Shown here: in pieces, positions 6,239-13,479 of the stretch
Position numbering within the stretch: the first letter of the stretch is position 1
Layout of the letters: each line of letters starts with the position of its first letter
NCBI GenBank assembly: GCA_964349045.1
Contig: CAYGFI010000133.1
Span: 1 to 13,479 of the forward strand
Length of the DNA stretch: 13,479 bases
From: JACJXF01 sp964349045
GTDB taxonomy: Bacteria > Bacteroidota > Bacteroidia > Bacteroidales > GCA-2748055
Reading direction: 5' to 3'
The notes under the pieces: generated by a model
What the model saw: only the letters and a program-made list of their open reading frames with translations
What the model was told of the DNA's origin: nothing
The model's database searches: none
Translations under genes and position numbers: made by a program

Positions 6239-9200
6239 ATGAAACACTTGATATTCTTAACCTTAATGGTATTCCTTATATCCAGTAATCTGTTTTCCCA
6301 GATGAAAACTATAAGTGGAATTATACAAGATGAAAATGGAGACCCTCTTCCTGGAGCAACAGTTTTGATAAAAAATACTACAAATGGGACGATCAGTAAC
6401 CCAAAGGGTGAGTATTCTATTTATGCTGGGAGTAATGATATTTTGATTTTCAGCTTTATTGGCATGCAACCAGCCGAAGTTCCTGTAGCAGATAAAACTA
6501 CTATCAATGTTACATTGACAACGACAGGAATTGTTTTAGATGAGATTGTCGCAATTGGATACGGGTCCATGAAAAAAAGTGATTTAACAGGATCGGTTGT
6601 CTCTGTTAAGGCGACTGATGCTGAAAAGATGGGGCAAACTGCTATTGGGGATTTACTGCAGGGACGTGCTGCAGGAGTTCAAATATCAGGTACAAATATT
6701 GCAGGCGGTTCCAGAAGTATCAGAATCAGGGGAGCTTCATCTATTAATGCTTCCAGTGAACCACTTTATGTAATTGATGGATTGCCTCTTTTGAATGGAG
6801 GAATAAGAGCCAGTAATGGTGTTGAAGATATTAGTTCTATTGCAAACATTGATCCAAATACCATAGAATCCATTGAAGTTTTAAAAGATGCATCTGCAAC
6901 AGCTATTTACGGCTCACAAGGAGCAAACGGAGTTATTATTATAACTACAAAAAAGGCAATTAGTGGAAAATTAGAAACAAACTTCAAAATTAACAATGGT
7001 ATTACCATCCTTGAACCTAATTATAAATCAATGGATGCTTATCAATATGCCTATTATACACGCAATGTGTTAACCAATCCATATCCTTACACTCATGACA
7101 AAATCCCGGTAAATCCAGATGACTGGGGAACACGTTTTTATTACCTCGAAAATTGGAAGGCCGCACCTACTACGGATTGGTTGGATTTAGTTACGCGAAA
7201 TGGATCATTCAAGGATTATGCTCTTTCAATGCGTGGGGGTTCAGAAAAACAAAGTTTTTCTGTATCTATTGGCTATTTGAATAATAAGGGTGTGGTTAAC
7301 TACACAAATTTCGACAGGTTTACTGGTGATTTTAATTCTGAAATCCATCCAAATGATTATCTGTCATTTTCTTTATCCTCTAAACTATCATATATTAATA
7401 ATGATGGAGTTATTACGCAAAGCACCCCTGACCAGGTGAATGCTCCAACTGGAGCTGTAATGGCTGCTCTTTCATTTGATCCAACTATACCCTATGATCC
7501 AACAAATATGGCACAATACTTTGTTATGCCAGATGGATACAAGGTTATATCTCCAGCTGTAAATCTTGCAGCGCAAACAAGAAATAGCAGGCGGTATGAT
7601 GGATGGTTATCAGGAGGAATGAAATTATTTTTCAGTAAAGAAAAGAATTTAAGCTTTGAGAGTAAATTCTCTGGTCGCTATGGGGCCACAAAAAACAATT
7701 CTTTTGACACAAAGTATTCACGGGCAGGAAAAGACTGGGGAGGAGCAAATGGGGGAATTGCTATTGTTGACAACAATTACAATCTCTTTTATATGTGGGA
7801 TAATCTTATTAATTATAATAAAAAGATTGGAAAACATAGTATCAGTTTACTTGCCGGACAAGAATATCAGAACAATTACTCGGAAGGACAATCTCAGAGG
7901 TCAATCAATTTCCCTATTGACCTTCTGGGTACCTATAACCTGGCAATGGCAGATCCTCTTTCGCATGATGTACCAGGTACCTCAGCTTCAGAATGGACTA
8001 TAATGTCATATTTCGGAAGATTTAATTACAGTTATGATAGCAAATATCTTGCTACATTCACCTATCGCGCTGATGGATCCTCACGTTTTTCCAAGAATAA
8101 TAAATGGGGATATTTCCCTTCAGGAGCTGTTGCCTGGACAATATCAGAAGAAGATTTTATGAAGTCTCTTCCTGTTATTAATTTCCTCAAACTTAGAACA
8201 GGATGGGGGGTTACCGGAAACCAAAGTATCGGAACATATCAATCCCAGGCCTTGATGGGAACTTTTTCAGCGTATTTCCCGGAGGGACAACAAACAATGG
8301 CATTGAGACCGGAAAGGTTGGCGAACGATGACCTGAAATGGGAGTCTACAACCCAATTTAACTATGGTTTGGATTTATCACTTCTTAACTCCAGATTAAA
8401 CTTTACAGCTGATTATTATAACAAAATAACAAAGGACCTGTTAATGACCCTCAACATTCCTCCCACTTCAGGTTTTAGCAGTATTCTAACCAATGTAGGA
8501 CAAATTTCTAATACAGGCGTTGAATTATTAATTAATACAAGGAATATTGTAAAAAATGATTTTATTTGGAGCACTACATTTAATTTTGCACATAATAAAA
8601 ATAATATTGACGATCTTGGATCAAAAGGAAATACTTATATCGGTAAGTCCTCTTATCAAGAGATAATCACTGAAGGTGAACCTTTAGGATGCTGGTATGG
8701 AATGGTTACTGATGGCGTGTGGACACAGAATGATCTTTCTTTCGTAAGGGATGAATCAGGAACAGTAAACATGTCAGTTATTCCTGGCCATGAGCGCGCA
8801 ACACTTCCAGGTGAAGTCCTTCAATACGGTAGTTTGAAATTAAAAGATATTAGCGGGCCGAACGGAGTACCTGATGGCGTCATTAATGATCTGGACAGAG
8901 TAATTGTAGGGCGCTCTCAACCTAAATTCTTTGGAGGTATTACCAATACCTTTACTATTAAAAGTTTTTCTATTAATATTTTTTGCGATTATAGTTTCGG
9001 GAATCAGGTCTATAATCACATGAAACAATCATTTGTCGCTGTAAATGAAGGTTTCAATCATTATGCTGTTGATTACTATTTCCCAACAATCTACGAATTA
9101 GGCCAAAATAACGACGGGCTTTATGTAGAGAATAAGGATGTAGTTTTAGCCCAAGGCAACCCGGATGGTAAATATCCAACCAATGCTGCCAGAGCAGCCG

Positions 9201-9460
9201 GACTTGGCGGTTATACACTGGATATGTTTGTAGAGGATGCAAGCTATTTTAGAGTTAAAGAGTTATCGGTAACATATGTTATACCTGGAAGAATAACCCA
9301 AAAAGCTTTGATCAATAGATGCCAGATATTTCTTAAAGCCTCTAACCTATATACATTCACAAAATATTCAGGTAACGACCCTACTGTTGTTAATTCGAGA
9401 GATTGGAATCCATACCCAACCTCCAGAACCTACCAAATTGGTGCAAACTTTAGTTTTTAA
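6239..9460 (+). CDS. susC: SusC/RagA-family TonB-dependent outer-membrane transporter
   Basis: A 1073-residue protein with a signal peptide (about residues 1-20, cut before Gln21). Next come a carboxypeptidase-regulatory-like domain (roughly 23-95, with GDPLPGATV), a TonB-box region with LDEIVAIGYGSMKKSDLTGSV-type sequence near residue 100, a plug domain containing RIRGASSIN and the family hallmark KDASATAIYGSQGANGVIIITTKK split across about 216-239, and a long beta-barrel ending in aromatic FSF. SusC proteins import oligosaccharides across the outer membrane using TonB energy, with SusD as lid. The ATG at 6239 is preferred to an in-frame TTG at 6233. There is no N-terminal anti-sigma-binding extension, so it should be a plain transporter, not a signal transducer. 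susD follows 16 bases later. Confidence 0.96.
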   Translation: MKHLIFLTLMVFLISSNLFSQMKTISGIIQDENGDPLPGATVLIKNTTNGTISNPKGEYSIYAGSNDILIFSFIGMQPAEVPVADKTTINVTLTTTGIVLDEIVAIGYGSMKKSDLTGSVVSVKATDAEKMGQTAIGDLLQGRAAGVQISGTNIAGGSRSIRIRGASSINASSEPLYVIDGLPLLNGGIRASNGVEDISSIANIDPNTIESIEVLKDASATAIYGSQGANGVIIITTKKAISGKLETNFKINNGITILEPNYKSMDAYQYAYYTRNVLTNPYPYTHDKIPVNPDDWGTRFYYLENWKAAPTTDWLDLVTRNGSFKDYALSMRGGSEKQSFSVSIGYLNNKGVVNYTNFDRFTGDFNSEIHPNDYLSFSLSSKLSYINNDGVITQSTPDQVNAPTGAVMAALSFDPTIPYDPTNMAQYFVMPDGYKVISPAVNLAAQTRNSRRYDGWLSGGMKLFFSKEKNLSFESKFSGRYGATKNNSFDTKYSRAGKDWGGANGGIAIVDNNYNLFYMWDNLINYNKKIGKHSISLLAGQEYQNNYSEGQSQRSINFPIDLLGTYNLAMADPLSHDVPGTSASEWTIMSYFGRFNYSYDSKYLATFTYRADGSSRFSKNNKWGYFPSGAVAWTISEEDFMKSLPVINFLKLRTGWGVTGNQSIGTYQSQALMGTFSAYFPEGQQTMALRPERLANDDLKWESTTQFNYGLDLSLLNSRLNFTADYYNKITKDLLMTLNIPPTSGFSSILTNVGQISNTGVELLINTRNIVKNDFIWSTTFNFAHNKNNIDDLGSKGNTYIGKSSYQEIITEGEPLGCWYGMVTDGVWTQNDLSFVRDESGTVNMSVIPGHERATLPGEVLQYGSLKLKDISGPNGVPDGVINDLDRVIVGRSQPKFFGGITNTFTIKSFSINIFCDYSFGNQVYNHMKQSFVAVNEGFNHYAVDYYFPTIYELGQNNDGLYVENKDVVLAQGNPDGKYPTNAARAAGLGGYTLDMFVEDASYFRVKELSVTYVIPGRITQKALINRCQIFLKASNLYTFTKYSGNDPTVVNSRDWNPYPTSRTYQIGANFSF

Positions 9461-9476
9461 AACTTAAAATAATTAT

Positions 9477-11318
9477 ATGAAAAAGATAACTATTTTATTA
9501 GTAATGAGCCTATTGCTATTATTTGTTGCGAATTCCTGCAAAGACCCCTTAGAGGAAATAGCATATTCAAGCTTCACAACTGGCAAAACTTTCGAAAGTA
9601 TTGAAGGCGCCAGGATGGCTGTTAATGGAATTTATGGCCCTTTAGTCGGTGAAATTCAGGTTTGGGGATACTGGAAAATTTCTTTTATGGATCTTACCAT
9701 GGGTACTGATGAAGCATTTGTAAATCCTGATTGGCCTATTGAAGTTGCCAATTATAGAATCACTTCGGTTAATGACAAGATTGAAGAACTTTATGAGCAA
9801 ATATATGTAGGAGTGGGCAGATGTAATATGTGTGTTGACCGGATTGAACAGATGAGTGCCGGCACTGCTACTGCCAGGAAAGAGCTTATCTCTGAAGCGA
9901 AAACAGTTCGTGCTATATACTATTTTGACGCAGTCAATTTCTTTGAAACCCCATCACTTGTAACAAATGAGACCGCCGGATATAATGAAAGTATTTTTGT
10001 TCCAAATTCCAATCCACAAGCAATATTTGAACAAATTGTAGAAGACCTTAAATATGCATCAGAAAATGGAGCAGAGCCTACATTAAAAGGAAGAGCAAAT
10101 AAGTACACTGCAATGGCTCTTCTTGCCAAAGTTTACATGTATATGGGAAGTGAATACTGGAAACCTCTCGTATTTGATGATCCGGGCAGTCCAATGATTG
10201 ATGGAGTTTCAGTGTATCAATTAGCAGTGGATATGGCTGATGCCGTTATATCCGGGCCATACAGTCTTCAACCTGCAACTGATGGAAACGATTATGGGGA
10301 AATATTTTTACGATCTACTCAGGATGCTTCCCCGGAGGTTATTCTCACCCTTAATTTCGATGAAAACAAACTACCCACAAAATATGGTGCGTTTTTGGCT
10401 CCAAATTGGGAGGAAGCTCCATCAGACGGGAATCAATGGGATCCCAGAAATGGTAAATACTGGTACTCTACAGAACTTGGATGGCCAAGTCCGGTTTCTC
10501 AATTCCTTTTGTCATTTCATGACAATGACATCCGCTTCGGGTGGGATGTTATACCAGGTCTTTTTCAAAAAGACAAAACTTTCAAATTCTATCCAAGCGA
10601 CGGCTGGAGGTGTGGAAAATACCGAGCTGAAGGACCATTCGCATGGGGAAGCGATGTTGCTCCTGTATATATCAGGCTTGCAGATATATACTTAATTAAA
10701 GCTGAAGCGCTTAACGAACTTCAGGCAACACCTTCTGCTGATGCTTATGATGCACTTAATGAGGTCAGACGCAGAGCCAAAGTACCTGAAGTTTCCGAAG
10801 CTTATCTTGAAGCTCTTAATCCTCATGATACTCCTGATTTGCTCTGGGGAATGCAATCTGGTAATGCCTATCTTGATGACTCTGAAGATCCGGCTTATCC
10901 CGGCAGACATGAGTATTATACCAATGCCCTTATTGAAACACCTACGCTTAAAGATAAATTCAGGGCAGCGATAATGAGTGAAAGAGGCTGGGAGCTATGT
11001 TATGAAAGACAACGCTGGCTTGATTCTAAAAGATGGCGATTGCTTGAAAAGATATTGGGTCCGGATGCCAAACTTAAATATGTTGCTGGTGCAAAATTCA
11101 AAGATGAATTTTCTAACATGGATCCTTTTATGAAAAACAAAACCACACTTGAAAACGCTCCCGAAATCGTTTTTGACAGGGGGGGACTTGGAGCGTATGC
11201 CGGCCAGGGAGGAAACGGGTTTGTATTGACTTTTGACAAAACTATTCATTATTATTATCCCATTCCTTTATCTGCGCTTAATTCAAATTCAAAATTAAAG
11301 CAGAATTTCGGCTATTAA
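9477..11318 (+). CDS. susD: SusD/RagB-family glycan-binding lipoprotein
   Basis: A 613-residue outer-membrane lipoprotein with a hydrophobic leader ending in ANSC (lipidated Cys21) and acidic residues just after it (CKDPLEE). The start of the mature part (FESIEGARMAVNGIYG) and the typical C-terminal regions are present: IRLADIYLIKAEALNE followed by ALNEVRRRAKVP, and SERGWELCYERQRW...DSKRW near 494-513. SusD proteins cap the SusC barrel and bind the glycan at the cell surface. It is somewhat longer than classical SusD, within the range for RagB-like members. The close spacing to susC and to the next lipoprotein gene (29 bases) indicates one transcript. The ligand cannot be read from the sequence. 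Confidence 0.95.
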   Translation: MKKITILLVMSLLLLFVANSCKDPLEEIAYSSFTTGKTFESIEGARMAVNGIYGPLVGEIQVWGYWKISFMDLTMGTDEAFVNPDWPIEVANYRITSVNDKIEELYEQIYVGVGRCNMCVDRIEQMSAGTATARKELISEAKTVRAIYYFDAVNFFETPSLVTNETAGYNESIFVPNSNPQAIFEQIVEDLKYASENGAEPTLKGRANKYTAMALLAKVYMYMGSEYWKPLVFDDPGSPMIDGVSVYQLAVDMADAVISGPYSLQPATDGNDYGEIFLRSTQDASPEVILTLNFDENKLPTKYGAFLAPNWEEAPSDGNQWDPRNGKYWYSTELGWPSPVSQFLLSFHDNDIRFGWDVIPGLFQKDKTFKFYPSDGWRCGKYRAEGPFAWGSDVAPVYIRLADIYLIKAEALNELQATPSADAYDALNEVRRRAKVPEVSEAYLEALNPHDTPDLLWGMQSGNAYLDDSEDPAYPGRHEYYTNALIETPTLKDKFRAAIMSERGWELCYERQRWLDSKRWRLLEKILGPDAKLKYVAGAKFKDEFSNMDPFMKNKTTLENAPEIVFDRGGLGAYAGQGGNGFVLTFDKTIHYYYPIPLSALNSNSKLKQNFGY

Positions 11319-11347
11319 TATAGATGTCATTTTAAACCACTGATAAT

Positions 11348-13363
11348 ATGAAAACAATCATAATAAAACTATCGAAAATTATAATTATTCTTTTCATAGT
11401 CGTTGCCTTCAATCAATGTAAAAAAGAATCTCCGATGATTACACCGGATTTCGACAATGCATTGTTTGAAAATGCAATTTGGATAAAGTTTAATTATGAA
11501 ACTGACTCAATTGAACTCTATGACAGTAAAGGAATAATTTATACCGCTGCCTATGAGAACGGGCAAATCAACAGTCTTATCGATAAAGCCTATGAAGAAT
11601 TGGGCTCTGACGGAGGCTCGGTGCTTATTGGACAAGGAAAATTCCGGATAGAAGCGCCAATTATACTGAAATCAAATATAACGATCAAGGGTGTTGGAAG
11701 TTCAACTGTTATTAGAAGCAACTCTGGCAGCTTTTTTATTGCAAATAATGTAAGTGGTATTACTGTTGGTGGCCTGAAACTTATTGGAAATATTGGGGCG
11801 GGTACGGTTACAAATGCAATAGAATTTAGTGGCGATTCAAAGAATAATCTTATTCAGGGTGTATCTATCGATAGTATAAATGGTAACGGTATCCATTTTT
11901 CAGGAAGCGGATGTATTGAAAATGTAATAAAACAAAACGGAATCTCAAATGTCACTGGTTCTGGAATAGTTTTTACTAATGATGCATGCGGAAAAATTGT
12001 TGACAATGGTATTGAAAGTACCGGGACTCATGCTATATTGGTTAATGGAGGAAGCAATGTTTATATTACTGGAAATTCTATTCTGGACGCAGGTGCTCTT
12101 GGAATAAACGGAAATTTAAGCTCAGGAATAAAAGTTGAGTCAACTTCGCGAGCTGTCATTCAAGGAAATTCCTCTAATAGTACAACTGATGCAGGTATCA
12201 TTGTATCGAATGCTTCCAAAGTTATTATAACAAAAAATTCAATCTCAAGTGCATCCACTGATGGAATAGTTGCAGTAAGTGTGGATTCGGCTGATATTAG
12301 CGAAAATAATCTCTTTGTTATAACTGGGAACGGAATTTTAGTATCGGGTAGTTCCGCTGCTAAATCAGTAAATATTTTTATATCTGATAACAAAATCAAC
12401 TATCCAAATGGTGCTGCAGCTGTTAAGATTGAATATCTGGATAATGGGACAATAAAAAATAATATTCTCGTACCTGGGACAAATCCAATAACCATTCCTT
12501 TATTTCAGGGTACCGAAGTTACCAATCTTGTTGAATCGGCTAATGAAATCGATTTATCAAACCCGGTGCCATTGCCAGTCCTCAGAATCCTTTTCGATAC
12601 AACAGGGGGTTCATATTGGGGAACATCTCCTGCGCGGATTGCAGATTACTCATCTGGATTTCCTGAATTTGATAATGGTAACCAGTGGCTGTTTGACGCG
12701 GGTAATCAAGGATTGCCAACTTATGAGGACTGCATGAATTCCAAACATATTTTAACATATGAGAAGATTAACGGAAAATTCAGATATGCTTTGGAAGCTA
12801 ATCCCGGCCCAAGTATTGATTTAGGCTTAGATCCAAATAATTCAACTATTAGATCCTGGCTACCACCACGCGATTATGGATTGGATGGAACAGGTGCCAA
12901 AACCGTTGCGTTTTGGGTCAAACTAAGTGAAGAATCTCCTACCAGACCTGACGGGTATGGATCTTCTATTATTACCGTCGGGTTACCTCCCTGGGAGTCG
13001 GTATCACCACGCCAGGGATTGTCAATTGTACTTGTTAAGAATAATGGAAATAAAAACTTTAAAGTAATATTTAATGATTTAGTTACATTTACGGTTCCTA
13101 CTGCCCTCAGCGATAATGTATGGTATCATTTTGTCCTCAGAATGCCTGAAGCAGGTGCAGTAAAAGATGTTGAAGTTTTACTGAATGGCAGACTTGTAAG
13201 CAATCATAACAATGATCTTGCTTTTGATATTCCTGTTAATTTGAAAAATTCATATTTTTTATGGGCTACCACATGGTTTGCGCATGGTATTTCTCTGGCA
13301 GATCTTCGGTTTTATAATCAATATGTTGATGATCAATTTATCAACTTAATGATGCTCCAATAA
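11348..13363 (+). CDS. Lipoprotein with right-handed beta-helix and LamG-like C-terminal domain
   Basis: A 671-residue protein with a leader ending in FNQC (lipidated Cys24), so probably anchored in the outer membrane. Residues about 72-122 (INSLIDKAYEEL...GGSVLIGQGKF...SNITIKGVGSSTVI) match the N-terminal cap of pectate-lyase-3-type beta-helices. Residues about 130-385 form roughly eight to ten coils with a 22-25-residue period, marked by repeated GI-hydrophobic and N-x-I/S-x-x-I steps (for example ITGNSI, ITKNSI, ISDNKI). From about 515 to 671, the AFWVKL, WYHFVLRM and VEVLLNGRLVS elements resemble a concanavalin-like LamG domain. No catalytic set is obvious. Directly after susD, such a protein is often a surface glycan-binding protein or a lyase/hydrolase. 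Domain calls are fairly good; function is open. Confidence 0.78.
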   Translation: MKTIIIKLSKIIIILFIVVAFNQCKKESPMITPDFDNALFENAIWIKFNYETDSIELYDSKGIIYTAAYENGQINSLIDKAYEELGSDGGSVLIGQGKFRIEAPIILKSNITIKGVGSSTVIRSNSGSFFIANNVSGITVGGLKLIGNIGAGTVTNAIEFSGDSKNNLIQGVSIDSINGNGIHFSGSGCIENVIKQNGISNVTGSGIVFTNDACGKIVDNGIESTGTHAILVNGGSNVYITGNSILDAGALGINGNLSSGIKVESTSRAVIQGNSSNSTTDAGIIVSNASKVIITKNSISSASTDGIVAVSVDSADISENNLFVITGNGILVSGSSAAKSVNIFISDNKINYPNGAAAVKIEYLDNGTIKNNILVPGTNPITIPLFQGTEVTNLVESANEIDLSNPVPLPVLRILFDTTGGSYWGTSPARIADYSSGFPEFDNGNQWLFDAGNQGLPTYEDCMNSKHILTYEKINGKFRYALEANPGPSIDLGLDPNNSTIRSWLPPRDYGLDGTGAKTVAFWVKLSEESPTRPDGYGSSIITVGLPPWESVSPRQGLSIVLVKNNGNKNFKVIFNDLVTFTVPTALSDNVWYHFVLRMPEAGAVKDVEVLLNGRLVSNHNNDLAFDIPVNLKNSYFLWATTWFAHGISLADLRFYNQYVDDQFINLMMLQ

Positions 13364-13371
13364 TACAACTT

Positions 13372-13401
13372 ATCATGCCCTGCTATTTTGTGGGGCATGA
13401 T
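13372..13401 (+). terminator. Hairpin after the beta-helix gene, possible terminator or attenuator
   Basis: ATCATGCCC (13372-13380) pairs perfectly with GGGCATGAT (13393-13401). Two wobble pairs and one G-C pair extend the stem to 12 bp with a six-base loop TATTTT (13384-13389). A short TTTT begins five bases after the stem, so it is a weak intrinsic terminator at best. It starts nine bases after the stop codon at 13361-13363 and lies ahead of a new gene on the same strand, so partial termination could lower expression of what follows. Confidence 0.5.
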
Positions 13402-13429
13402 CGGAATTTTAAATTTAAAACTATCCGTG

Positions 13430-13479
13430 ATGAAAAAAACTGGTTATATTTTGTTGGTTCTTGCATTTTTCCTTGCAAT
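13430..13479 (+). CDS. Start of an exported protein, cut by the window edge
   Basis: An ATG at 13430 opens a frame that runs without a stop to the window end, giving MKKTGYILLVLAFFLA. Two lysines followed by a hydrophobic stretch are typical of a signal peptide or lipoprotein leader. The gene lies 66 bases after the beta-helix gene, on the same strand and beyond the hairpin. In SusC/SusD loci this position is often filled by further surface binding proteins or carbohydrate-active enzymes, but nothing here identifies it. Confidence 0.55.
   Translation, partial: MKKTGYILLVLAFFLA

Noticed and set aside
6239..6600. SusC as a signal-transducing TonB receptor controlling a sigma factor
   Set aside because: The mature protein goes straight into the carboxypeptidase-regulatory-like domain, with no N-terminal signalling domain and no sigma/anti-sigma pair nearby.
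11180..11186. A run of seven G bases in susD as a phase-variation switch
   Set aside because: The frame is intact through it, it lies late in the gene, and a single seven-base run is weak evidence.
10995..11249. Reverse-strand open frames within susD and other genes
   Set aside because: They lie entirely inside strongly supported genes and their translations show no recognisable domain or leader.
13407..13420. A perfect 14-bp palindrome TTTTAAATTTAAAA before the last gene
   Set aside because: It is made only of A and T in an AT-rich spacer, so it is expected by chance; it may add slightly to the neighbouring hairpin.

Overview
The window looks like one stretch of chromosome from a Bacteroidota (Bacteroidetes) bacterium. 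The strongest reason is an adjacent susC/susD pair encoding a TonB-dependent outer-membrane transporter and a surface glycan-binding lipoprotein. AT-rich intergenic DNA, several short lipoprotein signals and the lack of strong Shine-Dalgarno sequences agree. Ten N bases at 4158-4167 show it comes from a draft scaffold, possibly a metagenome assembly. No RNA gene, CRISPR array, transposase or insertion sequence was seen.

Layout: positions 1-397 hold no gene but contain striking repeats, including a 17-bp inverted repeat at 138-192 that looks like an operator. Every gene after that reads rightward with short gaps (16-67 bases), so the block may be a single long operon. The first half is cytoplasmic catabolism and inner-membrane transport: an RbsD-family pyranase (398-820), a sodium/solute symporter (881-2530), a zinc-dependent polyol/sugar dehydrogenase (2594-3616), a PfkB-family fructokinase-like kinase interrupted by the assembly gap (3635-4557), and an iron-dependent alcohol dehydrogenase (4578-5744). 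The second half is envelope: a lipoprotein of the L-rhamnose mutarotase family (5788-6213), SusC (6239-9460), SusD (9477-11318), and a lipoprotein with a right-handed beta-helix and a LamG-like C-terminal domain (11348-13363). A hairpin (13372-13401) separates this from the start of another exported protein (13430 to the window edge).

How the genes may work together (inference): SusC/SusD bring a carbohydrate across the outer membrane, the beta-helix protein binds or cleaves it at the surface, the mutarotase-like lipoprotein equilibrates its cyclic forms outside the cytoplasm, the symporter imports it, the RbsD-like protein sets the ring form inside, the zinc dehydrogenase oxidises an alditol-type substrate to a ketose, and the kinase traps it as a phosphate. 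The iron dehydrogenase could balance NADH or handle an aldehyde product. The exact substrate cannot be read from the sequence; a hexitol/ketohexose route fits the kinase best.

The most notable points are two different mutarotase-type families in one locus, one of them a lipoprotein; catabolic genes placed ahead of susCD; the multi-half-site operator; and an assembly fault in the kinase that can be repaired exactly by removing 47 positions.
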